In this document: positions 44,447 to 55,816 of the stretch, piece by piece
Layout: every line of letters starts with the position of its first letter
Position numbering within the stretch: position 1 is the stretch's first letter
Source: Oenanthe sinensis
Lineage: Eukaryota > Streptophyta > Magnoliopsida > Apiales > Apiaceae
DNA: 64,000 nucleotides
Direction of reading: 5' to 3'
NCBI GenBank assembly: GCA_028671895.1
Contig: CM053810.1
Coordinates: forward strand, 29,925,501 to 29,989,500
Notes under the pieces: model-generated
The model's input: the letters and a program-made list of their open reading frames with translations, nothing else
Database searches by the model: none
Told to the model about the DNA's origin: nothing
Made by a program: the position numbers and the translations under genes

Positions 44447-45027
44447 TAGGGATGCAAATGAGTCGATACACTCAAGAATAGTTCAGTGTTCGAGTAAAAA
44501 AAAATTCGATTCACATTCGATTCGGTTTGTATACGAGTCAAATATGAACACAATTTTTAAGTTCGGTTCATAAATGAGCCAAACTTGAGCATAACATAGT
44601 TCGGCTTGTTAGTTTGTGAACAAGTTCGATTATAATTTTCGTGAACTTGTTTGATATAAATTCAGAAACACATGTTCATAAACATTTATGATAAATAGTA
44701 AATAATTGTGTATATATTTGTTTACAAATTAATTCATTAATTTATCTATTTTGCTTGGCATCATTTAAAAAAAAATATTCATAAATTTTTCGTGAGCATG
44801 AATTTGTAAATTAAGGTGTTCATGAATACTGGTGAACGAACAACTAGTAGAACTCACGATATGTGTTCGTGAATTGTTCGCGAATATGTGTTCGTGAGTG
44901 GTTCGCGAACATATTCGTGAACATTAACGAGCCAATTTGGCTCGATAAGACTTCGAGTTTGAAATTTTTTAAACAAGTTGAACATGAATAACTTAAAGTT
45001 CGGCTCGTTTGACTCATTTACACACTC
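44447..45027. mobile_element. hAT-type MITE (non-autonomous)
   Basis: Left end TAGGGATGCAAATGAGTC; right end is the inverted GACTCATTTACACAC. An exact 8-bp duplication GATGAGAT flanks it at 44439-44446 and 45028-45035, the size made by hAT transposases. It is 581 bp with no coding capacity; the interior is rich in TTCGTGAAC/GTTCGCGAA words forming hairpins. The outer bases of the right end have drifted. Confidence 0.78.
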
Positions 45028-45043
45028 GATGAGATACACATTT

Positions 45044-47030
45044 TGTAACATCCCATATTTTTATTAATATATTTAGGTATATTATTTAATATTAGGAATA
45101 ATATTAGTGAGTTATTATTGATTTATTAGTTAAATTTATTTTATTAGTAGAATTTTTTAAAAGATATTATTAGCAATAAGAGAAAAAGAAAAAAAAAGAT
45201 AAAAAGAAAAGGAAAAGGAGTTAGGGTTTTGAAAAACAAGAGATATGTAAGTTTTGTAGGAGCAGCCATATGGAAGAAAGAAAAAGAGAAAGAGAGAGAG
45301 AGAGAGAGAAAAAAAGAATCGGAGGAAAGACTTAAGAGGATGGGTTATGGTGATGAACTAGGGTTCGTGTAATTAGAGCATCTATATTTCTTGAGGTTCA
45401 TTCGTATTCTTTGAGTTCCAAGGTACAGATATTTCTACACACTCTCTCTTCATTATCGTATTGTTAATGTACGGATATCTTTTCTTTACTCTTTATCTTC
45501 ATATTCGTATTCGTATTATTACTTGAAATTCTTATTGTTGTTTCGAAATCGTAAGTATATTGTATATTCATGTGTAGCCGTTTGTATCCATGCTGAAATC
45601 TTGTAAAAATCATATCTCATTCGTTATTCATTGGATTGTTATGATTTTATATTACCTGGAAAGGTATTTCAATTACCTACATCTTTTGTTATTTGTATTG
45701 TCTGAAATTCTGCCTATAAACATGTTGAAATCTGCCGTTTGTGTAATCTGATGTGTTAATTCAGGTTTATATGTTGTAACTTTAAATATTCATAGTAAAC
45801 TGAAATTATATTCGATTTTTGTGAGAAATATCATTCTGGAAAGAAATTTTCGAGCTCTTCGTTCTTTATTTAAATTCCGCTGTCAAATTCTATGATCTTG
45901 AGTTTTTAAATATCAAAATACTATTGTGATCATAGCCTGATTCTGTTATGACAATCCGCATTTTAATTGTTTCTGAATTCGTTACTTCTCCATTTTTGAC
46001 GAGTCTTATCATTCTGGAAAGGCCTCGAAATCCTCTACGAGTTCTGTATTTTGTATTTTTTCATTTGGATTCATATTAATAGAGTTAATTGGCTTTCTTT
46101 AAAACTGGTCAAGTCTGATTTTGTTATGTATAGTCTAATTTATATGATATTTGGGTTGATAATATTCAAATAAGTTATTTTCGATTAATTTGTGATATAT
46201 GTATTATTATCAGACTTCTTTTCGAGTAAGTTTTATGTAAGACTTACATAGTTTATTTGTGATTATATTTTGATTTGAGAGATATTGTAAGAATCCGTCA
46301 TGAGTGGATTAATCTCATGCTTTGGCACCTTTTATGCGGTGTATTTAAATAGCAAGGGCGTATTGCCGGAATTATGGGACACGTATAGTCGCGATTAATT
46401 TGTTTATGTTTGGTTATTTGGGTAGCATTGTGCTTAGTACCTTGCAAACCCTTATAAGATTTTGGGTAGCATTTGATTTGTTTTATGCAAACCCCTGTAA
46501 GTTTTGATGACTACATATTCTGGAGAACCGAAATGTATGACATCCTGTAAGTATAAGATTATCTCCCATATCCGGAAGTAAGTTCACTTTTGATCTATTT
46601 GATATTATTATCAGTAAGTGCTAAGAGTATGTGTAAGAGTAAAAACATTTATGATTAAAAAGTATGTATGTTGGAATTATAAGATAAGTATCTATCGTGT
46701 TTTTATTATTTGTTTATATTGTGAGTTAAGTATGACTAATATCTTTTGTCTCTTTTGATTTGTTTCATCATTCTTTATTCAGATATTTTATTAGTGCATA
46801 TTGTCATCGTTCTAACCCCTGTACTCTTTGTATAATTTTATATCCGTATATGAGCGTTTCGCTAACTGCCGGTCTATGTTTCTTTGATTTCCCCAGCAGT
46901 TTAGGTGGGCTACTTTGTGGGCAAAGTGCGAGTTGCGAAATTTAGAGACTTTAGTTTTATTTTTAATTTATATATTGTAAGATGTTGAATATTGAGCCGT
47001 TGTAACTTTTTATTGAATTTTTGGAACATT
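45044..47030 (+). repeat. Possible gypsy-type solo LTR or remnant
   Basis: Starts TGTAACATCCCATATTTTT, a typical start of plant Ty3/gypsy LTRs, with a GA-run (about 45285-45310) and a long pyrimidine-rich leader. I cannot define a CA end; CATTT occurs at both 45039-45043 and 47027-47031 but would give a non-canonical end. No coding region. Confidence 0.35.
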
Positions 47031-47724
47031 TTATTTAAGTGAATAAGTTTGAGATTTTAAACATTTGGTGTTTAAATATCTAGTTATACAAATTTATTAC
47101 GAGGATATTCCATCAAATTTAATTACTTTAATAGTACACAGATTTGACCGGTATACTAGTTAAATACAGTATTTTTGTTAAAACACCTATTTGATATCTA
47201 AACATCTTCAAAAGTAAAAATTATACAGATTTCAGTATTTAAGAAAATATCTAATTATCATATTTATATTATATTATTATAGCTGAAAAATTAAAATTTT
47301 TGTTTGGTCGGTCTGTCGTCGGAATTAGGCCACGGGCTTAAAAAAAATAGACATGTATTAAATATAATTTTACTTATATAATATGAACCTTAAATATATA
47401 CATATCTATATTAACTAAAATTTTATTTTTTAGATCCAATTATATTTATTATAACACGGGTTCATATTATAACATATTTATATTAAATAGAATAAATTTA
47501 TATAGAATAAGAGAACATATATTAATATTAACATAAATTCTTAATATTATAAAATTTTAAATTAAATATCAATAAATAAATAAATCAATTATTTAAATAT
47601 TAGTTATCATGTGTTTCGCAAAGATTAAAAGTTTTGATCCAATGTGAATCATAGAAAAGATCAAAACCACCGTTCAATTTTAGATGAACCATAAAAACGA
47701 TCTTAACCATTTAATTTTAATAAA

Positions 47725-47787
<63 letters not shown>

Positions 47788-47895
47788 CTCTAACCCCCGA
47801 CAATCCTTCCTTTATATAACTCCTCACAAATAATATTATATTATATTTAAATTAGATTCTATGTTTTTTATTTTAAGAATCCTACTTATCTTATA
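47031..47895. other. AT-rich intergenic DNA with (TA)n
   Basis: A (TA)n tract spans 47731-47786. Segments near 47500-47640 and 47787-47840 recur in altered form at 48440-48610 (ATAACTCTAACCCC..., AATATTATATTA...), suggesting an old duplicated repeat split by the Stowaway insertion. Confidence 0.45.
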
Positions 47896-48373
47896 CTCCC
47901 TCCGTCCCACCCAATTATTTACGTTTTGGATAGAAGGTCCGGCACGCATTTTAAGGTGCATATAAAGGCCCCGTTTGTTTCCACTTAAATTCTGGAAATA
48001 AGCCCTTATTTCCGGAAAAAGTAGGGATGTATGTACTTTTTCTGAAAATAAGTAACTTATTTTTTATTTTGAAGATAATATTTGATTTTAAAATTCTAAA
48101 ACAAATATTTATCTTTAAAAAATATATGAAAATATGTAAAAAATAAAAATAAAATAAGCTACTTATTCTAAGTTTAAGAAACCCCAAACGGCCACAAAGT
48201 ATAGTTCTATAACTTATTTTTAATTTTTTTTTCTGAATAAAAATTCAATGTTTAAATTTTTATTCAGAAAAAATAAATTAAAAATAAATTAGGAAACTAT
48301 ACTTTATATACACATTAAAATGCGTGTCAGATATTCTCTCCGAAACGTAAACAATTGTGTGGGACGGAGGTAG
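47896..48373. mobile_element. Stowaway-type MITE (Tc1/mariner-like)
   Basis: Left end CTCCCTCCGTCCCACCCA with TA just outside (47894-47895); right end GTGGGACGGAGGTAG-type inverted copy followed by TA (48374-48375). Inner inverted arms also match (CACGCATTTTAA versus TTAAAATGCGTG). Contains a second MITE at 47967-48193. Confidence 0.85.
47967..48193. mobile_element. Nested small MITE inside the Stowaway element
   Basis: GGCCCCGTTTGTTTCC at the left and GAAACCCCAAACGGCC at the right form imperfect inverted ends. The Stowaway arm TATAAAG..TATAG is interrupted exactly here. Superfamily unclear (hAT or PIF/Harbinger); the duplication is not clean. Confidence 0.55.
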
Positions 48374-48769
48374 TAATATTTATATAATATATCATTAAAG
48401 TTTATAAATATTAATATATAAATATCATTGTATAATAAAATATAACTCTAACCCCGATAGTCCTCATTTTATACAACTACCCACGGATAATATTATATTA
48501 ACATAAATTCTCAATATTATAAAATTTTATAATAAATATCAATAAAATATAATATAAAAAATAAAATTACCTAAATATTAGTTATTCATCCCATGTGCTT
48601 CACACGCGTTATAAGCTTGTACATCATTTATATCCAAATTAAAAATACGTACCAACATCTAAATTTTTAATGAATTTTCAGAAAACCTTATTTTCATCGT
48701 ATTTTCTAACAAAATTTATATTTGTCGTTGCGAAAATATAGCAGAATTAAATAACTGAATTCAGACACA

Positions 48770-48778
48770 TATATAAAT
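48770..48778 (+). promoter_or_regulatory. Candidate TATA box of the Rab gene
   Basis: TATATAAAT about 220 bp upstream of ATG 48999 in otherwise AT-rich DNA. Confidence 0.35.
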
Positions 48779-48998
48779 GATTTGCTGATTCATTAGTATG
48801 ATTTGGACTTTTCAAGATCTGCGTCTAGTCATTTTCAGATCATAAAGTACACAACATACATAGATACTTACAGCTACACCTTGAAGCTAATATGTAGAGT
48901 AGTAGAGTTGTGAGGTAGCCTCAAACTCAAATTGGTATTTTTTCGTGTCGGATTTCAAATCGTGTCAAATTTTGTCATCCCCGAGAAAGAAATATAGA

Positions 48999-49933
48999 AT
49001 GGGCAGTAGTTACGTAGAATCGAGGCAGAAGATAGATTATGTATTCAAGGTGGTGCTGATCGGAGACTCTGCCGTGGGCAAATCTCAGATTCTAGCTCGT
49101 TTTGCTCGTGATGAGTTTAGCTTAGACTCTAAAGCCACCATTGGTGTTGAGTTTCAAACTAAAACTTTAAGCATTGAAAATAAATCTATCAAAGCTCAGA
49201 TCTGGGACACTGCTGGCCAGGAACGGTATCTCTTTTTTCTTAATGTATCACTATTAATATAATTATTTACTTTATTGTGTATTGTGTATGCTACATTGTT
49301 AGTGATCTTTGAGTCCATTCGACGTTGAAATATTTGTATAGTCTACGTGTTCGAATTTGGCATCATTTATATAAGCTAATAAGTAGTTTTAATTCTTTGA
49401 TAAATCTCGAATGAGTGAGAATCGAATCCAGAATCTACGACGATAAATGATAAGCGCTTACCACCAGTTTTAGTGTTTCTGTGATTTCTTGGATCTTGTT
49501 TGTTTTCATTGTCAAGTTTATGATGCTAATGATTTATACATGATTGGACAATTTGTTGGAATGCAATACATTGTTGAGTTCTGTCTCTATTATAGTACCT
49601 CTAGTGATATGACAACTTACAGAGAGGACTATATAATTACAAAATTATATGGTCTTAGATAAGCTAGCTTTTGATTTCTTAGTCATTTATAGCACTAGGC
49701 GGAATGTTATATGCATTGCTCGTTCAAATTCGGTTAGTCTGTTCCTGTATGATATTTTTTCATCACAAATACATAGGTATGGTGAAGATCGAGCAGTTGC
49801 ATATTATTAATTTCTATACTAGTTCCAGTAACTAGTATGTATTAGATTGCAAGTAACTAGTGATGCACTATTGAGAAGAAACTGAAAAGTAAAAATAGTG
49901 AAAAAAACAGACTATCAATCAGTCCTGGCAAAT

Positions 49934-50030
<97 letters not shown>

Positions 50031-50889
50031 TTCCTGTTGTGCACAAATAAAATATTAATGTAACAATGCTGCATCAGTGGTTCAGTGGCAAAAGTCATGC
50101 GTTAAGTGGAGCAAGTATGTGTACACAGTCCTAATCCCCTCTTTACTGAATGGTTAACAGAGTCTAACAATCGTGCTCTCATAATTTTCAGTTTTAGACT
50201 AAAGTACTTGGTGAGCAAAGAGAGATATGATATAAAGATGCTTGTTTTCAACAAGTTTTATATTGTTGTCTGAATTTACGAATGGTTTTTAAAAAAAAAA
50301 GATTTAACAGTGAAGTGTTACAATGGCTTGTTTCCTGCCTTCTAATCCGTTTACTTGTTTCGAAAAAAGTATTTAAATTGAAGTGTTACAACGGATGGTT
50401 TCATGCCTACTAATCCTTTCACTTTTGCGTTTTCCAACGTTAAGATACAGAGCAGTCACAAGTGCATACTACCGGGGTGCTGTTGGAGCTATGCTGGTTT
50501 ATGATATAACTAAGCGCCAAACTTTTGATCACATACCACGCTGGCTTGAAGAATTGCGTGGTCATGCGGACAAGAATATCGTAATTATTCTGCTGGGGAA
50601 CAAAAATGATCTTGAGGATCAGAGAGCTGTCCCCACTGATGATGCCAAAGAATTCGCTCAAAAAGAAGGCCTGTTCTTCTTAGAAGCCTCAGCACTGCAA
50701 TCAACCAATGTCGAAGATGCCTTCATGACCGTTTTGACAGGAATATTTAACATCGTGAATAAGAAAACCCTTGTTGCCAACAAGGATCAAAGTAATGGAA
50801 ACTCTGCATCGCTTGCCAGCAAGCAATTACTTGTACCTCGCCCCGGCAAAGAAACCCCACCCAAGAAGGGGATGTGTTGTTCTTCTTGA
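48999..50889 (+). CDS. RABA4: Rab GTPase, RABA4-like (Rab11 family), two exons
   Basis: Exon 1 is 48999-49225 and exon 2 is 50445-50889; joining CG|A completes the Arg of GQERYRAVTSAYYRGAVGA. GT donor at 49226 and AG acceptor at 50443-50444. Total 223 aa, normal for the family. P-loop GDSAVGKS, switch I TIGVEF, WDTAGQE, LGNKNDL and EASA guanine-binding boxes, Rab11-type RAVTSAYYRGAVG, and C-terminal CCSS for double geranylgeranylation. RABA4 proteins direct trans-Golgi/post-Golgi secretory vesicles, for example in tip growth. No frame defects. ATG 48999 gives the usual short N-terminus (MGSSYVESRQKIDYVFK); an earlier GTG is not a plausible start. RABA4 assignment by memory of the family; a related RABA subclass is possible. 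Confidence 0.93.
49936..50026. repeat. (TA)n microsatellite in the Rab intron
   Basis: About 91 bp of nearly pure TA repeat within the 1219-bp intron (49226-50444). Confidence 0.95.
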
Positions 50890-51340
50890 TCTGTTTTAAA
50901 GTCTGAAGTTTTCATTTGTTTTTCTTCTTTTTGACAGTCTTGGGGGCATTCGTTGGTGTATATCTTTCATTGTTTTACCATAATGATTTATTTGAGGATT
51001 TTATTCATTTATTAATTGCGCCGAAATGGTGCAAATTTGCGAAGCTATGGCACATATTTTCTCTTGTGCTGCTTGAAACGATGGTGGTCTCTCATGAATC
51101 ATGATAATATTTGTTCCGATAACACCTGTCTAAGAAATATAACAAAAGTGGGGAAATGTATCTGGAAGCATATGTTCCGACAACCAAATTTAATATCGAA
51201 ACAACATTCAATTACAAAAACAATAATAACCAAAATTTCAATAAATACTACAGCAGTTCATTGCACGGAACGACATTAAACTCTGTAACACCTAGTAATA
51301 TTGTAAACTAACAAAATATAACCCCAGTAAAACCCAGAGC
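50890..51340 (+). other. 3' flank of the Rab gene
   Basis: T-rich start consistent with a 3' UTR, then AT-rich intergenic DNA up to the S6 pseudogene on the other strand. No other feature seen. Confidence 0.5.
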
Positions 51341-52115
51341 CTAGGCAGCAATAGATGGTTTTGAGGCTGCAGAGAGTCTAGACCTCCTCTTAGCCCAACT
51401 CTCACTATGTTTTTCCCACTGCTCCAACAACCTACTGTTGAAAAGAATTTGGTAACGAACTGCCTTTGACTTGCACTTGGCAATTCTTTGCTTCTTTATA
51501 GCAATTCTGGCACGCTTCCTTTGCTAAGTCAGCAGAGTCACCAACCTCCGAATTTCGATAGCTTTACAGCTTTTTTTTTTACCTGTAAACAGTTTAGGAA
51601 CATAGTAAAATGGTTAAATCTAACGGTTCATGTCATTACTCACAACTGTGATGGTACAAACGCGGCCAAAATAACTAGAGTGATCAAATTGATATTAGTC
51701 TCTCACTTTAGCGAGCACTTTGATATTTAACCACATGATAAAATAGACATCACACAGCAGTAGAACACACGCATACATTAAACTTCTTTTTAACCCAAAG
51801 TACATACAAACTAGCAAAATAATTAGTAGGAAAGACCAGAATTTGATGATTCAGCAGCTTTAGTTGTGAAGGTTGGGTGGTAGGTATTAACATACTTCCT
51901 AACATCATCGTCTTTGGTAAGGTTAAAGAGCTTCATAATCTTTGATGCCCTCTTGGGACCACTCATCTTTCCTTGGTTTCTCAGCATTAGTCTATCCAGG
52001 CAGATCGTTCTCACCGTTTCAAAACTGAAAGATCGGGACATACAATGCATCCTCTTAAAGACTTCCTCTGGCGCTCACCGTTTGGCCTGCCATATCCTAT
52101 AAAAACAAGGAGTAC
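51341..52115 (-). pseudogene. RPS6: Decayed ribosomal protein S6 (eS6) gene copy
   Basis: On the minus strand, 52115-51855 holds GPKRASKIMKLFNLTKDDDVRKYVNTY and upstream eS6-like pieces in shifted frames; 51582-51341 holds the C-terminus (KRARIAIKKQRIAK, NSRLLEQWEKHSESWAKRR, SRLSAASKPSIAA, stop). AG acceptors remain before both exons (TGTGCAG at about 52116-52122; TTTACAG at 51583-51589), so it came from a genomic duplication and not from a processed mRNA. There are frameshifts, a deletion, a stop (TTGACTTAG region) and no N-terminal exon in range, so it is non-functional. Confidence 0.87.
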
Positions 52116-52853
52116 CTGCACAAAAAAAGTAGAATTTACATATATACAAAAAAAAATCAGTATATTTGACAAAATAAAATAAAAATTGTTATACTATTGA
52201 TTGTTATTGTACACCATAAGCCATCGCAAAGTCGGTTCTAACAACTTAACAAGGAAGCAAAGTTTAGTTATTTTAATATATCAAAGTCGGTTGACACTCC
52301 TATAAATTAATAGAGCTCGACATGCTTATTTGTATATCCTAGACACAAAAACAGAAAGTGATCAAGTTTATCTAGCATCAGTTTTAGTATAACAAATTTA
52401 GTCATCACCTGTTTTACTCTAACTTGTTTATTTTCTTTCGTATTCTATTATATGATTAAATATTGTATATAACACGTTATCAGCACGAGTCTCTGTTCAA
52501 CTGAAACTTGTTTAAAGAAGGAGGTATGATCTAACCTTAATAATTTTATTTTATGTCATTATTTATAAATTTATTTATATTATCTATTACTATAAAGATA
52601 ATCCTGTTGTCAATTATTAATCAAAAGTTCAATGGTCAGCTATTCCGTCGTAACTTTTGTACTAAAATATTTCCAAAGTTTAATGGTCAGTCATGTCGCC
52701 GTAACTTTTGTACTAAATTATTTCAAACGTTCAATGGTCGGCTCTGCCATCGTAATTTTTGTACCAAATTATATTATATATTATTATACATGCTTTATTA
52801 ATTATTTAAATATTGATGTGTTATATTATATCATGTTTTAAATATTTAACAGA
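52116..52853 (+). other. AT-rich DNA with a possible copia LTR end/PBS and a 51-bp repeat
   Basis: AACACGTTATCAGCACGAG near 52471-52489 resembles the LTR-end/PBS junction of some plant copia elements. Three tandem copies follow before a gag ATG at 52854. No host gene seen. Confidence 0.4.
52628..52775 (+). repeat. 51-bp tandem repeat, three copies
   Basis: AATGGTC starts at 52631, 52682 and 52733; each unit has a GTAACTTTTGTAC-like segment. Short ORFs across it are repeats in frame. Confidence 0.85.
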
Positions 52854-53210
52854 ATGACAAACCTTGCAAAATTAGAGTTTTTTTACACTAGATGTTTCTG
52901 GAAATAATTATCTATCATGGGTGCTCGATGCAGAATTGCATCTTAGGGCAACTAGGATAAAAGATACTATTGAGCCCGGAAAACCCCCAACTATCGAACA
53001 AAATGTAAAAACTATTAAATTTTTTAGGCATAATATTTACGAAGATTTAAAATCGGAATATCTAACAATTAAAAATTCGCTCACTCTTTGGAATAATCTC
53101 AAAGATAGATTTGATCACCAAAAACTTGTTTATTTACCATCAGCCCGATATGACTGGATTAACTTAAGGCTACAAGATTTTAGATCCGTTTGTACCACAT
53201 GTTCGAAAGA
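52854..53210 (+). pseudogene. gag: Copia gag remnant of a different lineage
   Basis: ATG 52854 opens MTNLAKLEF, then a frame change in a T-run; from about 52900 it reads GNNYLSWVLDAELHLRA ... LTLWNNLKDRFDHQKLV ... ARYDWINLRLQDFRSV, the UBN2-type gag common in plant copia elements other than Angela or Sirevirus. It ends abruptly near 53200 where the sequence becomes Angela-like. Confidence 0.8.
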
Positions 53211-54136
53211 TTATAGGGATATATTAAATACCTTGACTTTGGGTTTCCAGATTGGTCTAGAAACTCATATAGATTTCATCTTATAATCTGTGAACAAAAC
53301 TATTTTCAGTTTGTTATGAACAAAAGGAATGGGATAGGTAAAACACTCATTGAGTTGCTAAGTATGGTAAGAACTATTGAAAGCAACATGGTAAAGGCAA
53401 TATATGTTCCTATAATGATGGCGAACAAAGTAAATGTAAAAGGGAAAGGAAAGGTAGAAAAATAAAGAGAAGATTGGATCTAAATTTGTTTCCAAACCGA
53501 AGTCCAATCCCAAATAGTCTTGATGCCTCTATAATGAGGTGCTGCTAAAGAGGCGATTGTCGCATCTATGGAAAATCGGAATAGTGGTAGTTGAACTGTC
53601 ATGTTTATTTGGAAGATCTTAAAAATAGAAGACGGATGATGGTCAAGCTTCAGGTATTGAGTTGGAGTTGAAGCAAAAGTTGTTGCTCTAACTGTAAGAG
53701 CTCATCACTTATCTTTGTCTACATCAATGAATTTAGAACTTAATAATTGTTAGTACGTGTCTGCTACTAGCGGAGACATTATATTGGTTTCTTGTTTGGA
53801 CAAGAAAGGTTTTTTGTTTTAATTAACAATAGTTTTTAATTATATCTCAATGAAAAAACATATAATGTGGCACAATTAGTCAACAGTTTATGTGTTCTAA
53901 AATTAAAACTAATGAATCTAATCAAACACACTTATGGCATTTTCGTTAAAGCCATATTAATGAGAAATGCATATCCAAGTTGCATAAAATGGATAGTTTG
54001 GATAAGTTTGATTTGGAATCATAAAAAAAATGTGAACCTTATTTACCTTGCAAAATAGTGGAAGCCCCTTTTACCAAGAAATTTGAAAGGGCCACCGAAC
54101 GTGTGGGATTAATACATAGTGATGTATATGGTCCTA
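53211..54136 (+). pseudogene. Old Angela-like gag-pol fragment
   Basis: Parallels TE-E 57862-58550 and TE-B 9570-10690: gag C-terminal region, protease-flank segment (LDKKGF-like near 53790), GAG-pre-integrase and IHSDVYGPM near 54110. Full of stops and frame changes; knuckle and DTG are not recognisable. Cut at 54137 by the TE-E LTR. Confidence 0.75.
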
Positions 54137-55685
54137 TGTTAGTAATTGTGCTATAGAGACAATTACTTTTATATTTTTAAAAAAATATTTTATTATTAAG
54201 GATTATGTTTTATTGATTATTATTTATTTATTATGTTTCATTTCCTGCGTAATAAATTGAAACATTAATAAATGTCCTTGGAATTTTGATACATATTATA
54301 TATCTTTAAGTATGTGACTTAAAAATGAGATTATATGAATAGTATCTTATTCCTAAAATTTCCTAGTCAAGTATTATTATATAAGGACAATAATAATGCA
54401 ATAAGACTAGTATGTTTGTTGACAGATGACCACATCTCATTGGTCATATGTATGGTGATACTAAAGTCAAGAACATAAGTGCATGTCTCAATGAAAGACA
54501 CTGGAATGACCCGCCGTGAGATTTCTACATGTTAATAAGTGTCATAAGAAATCTCACTGTGATAATGATGTAATGATCCTCTGACTTGAAATCGTTATAT
54601 TTTTATAGGAAAATTAATATATTTTGATTACACTAAAAATTACCTTTAACCGGGTGATGATAAAAATGGACATTGGGTATACTATAAATCGTATGAGAAA
54701 TATGAATGATAGATAAATGATTTAACCTTCCTATTTATGAGTGATATTATTGGCTTCTTGATTGAGTGAGACTATAAAATGCATGGTCGTGCTCAAATGT
54801 TGATTTGTTTAATAGTCTACTCATTGATCAAGGAAACCCAGATTAAACGTTGAAGAGGATGACACAATACATGCCTCGAGTTTGATCTATAATATAAGGT
54901 TAAAGAGATTATATTACATGAAATATTATTCACGAAATACTTAATCAAATAATTGGTTTTATTATTATTACTTGGGTAGCAATGATGTATTACTAGATGT
55001 CGCTCATTGTTTATAATTTTAATTAGATATTAAAATTATTGTCAACGTAATAATAACCTACAGGGTCACACATAAAGAATGCTTGAAGGAGAAATAATTT
55101 AAATTATGAATTTAAATTATATAAGTAATTTATTTTATTTATGATATTAATTAAGTATGACTTAATTAATTATATAAATAGAATAAATAAATTACTTATA
55201 CTAATTCCAAAATTAGTAATTAATTAATTAAGTGAGACTTAATTAAATAATTTGAAATTTTGGATTAGTATTAATTGTAATTAGATTATAATTAGAAAAC
55301 TTATTCCTCTCTCTATATAATCTCTTTATGGGCTGATTTAATAGTAAGACACATATTTTTCTAAAACCCTAGCCGTTTTGAGAAAAGAGGAAAATAGAGA
55401 GAGAAGCAGTTTTCGGGTGCTAGTACACATCAATCCTTCATGAAAAGTGTTCGTGTGGATATCGTAAAATGTAGATTGCGAGAGTGGGATATGTGGTGAT
55501 TAAACAAGCTTTGGACCTCCATTAATCTTCCATTAATGAACTGTTAAGGTTTTTTATGGTATTTATTCTTAATCTCTGAATTAAATATCATGTTTCCCAT
55601 GGATCCTGCGGAGGGTTTCAATTTATATTACGTTTTGTATTTAATTTTCGCGTTTTCCACTGCGTTTGTGTCTCGAAACCCTTCA
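54137..55685 (+). repeat. TE-E LTR (about 1549 bp)
   Basis: Starts TGTTAGTAATTGTGCTATAG and ends GAAACCCTTCA, paralleling the TE-B LTR ends. Nearly the same length as TE-B LTR. Shared blocks include the segments at 54400-54480 and 54655-54790. Carries the foldback at 55123-55197. Confidence 0.8.
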
Positions 55686-55686
55686 A

Positions 55687-55698
55687 TGACATCAGAGC
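55687..55698 (+). promoter_or_regulatory. Decayed primer-binding site of TE-E
   Basis: TGACATCAGAGC versus TGGTATCAGAGC in TE-B; two changes. Confidence 0.75.
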
Positions 55699-55785
55699 TA
55701 CTTGCAAAATGTTTTAATTCGTTATGTGTTTAACAGTTTTTCGATGTATGTAAACATGTATATGATATGCCATGGCTATATGTTG

Positions 55786-55816
<31 letters not shown>

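Noticed and set aside
47440..48620. Helitron
   Set aside because: Some words (CATGTGCTTCACACGC) resemble Helitron ends, but no TC start, 3' hairpin plus CTRR end or RepHel gene could be placed.
48945..48998. N-terminal extension of the Rab protein
   Set aside because: It would need a GTG start; family length and the N-terminal pattern fit ATG 48999.
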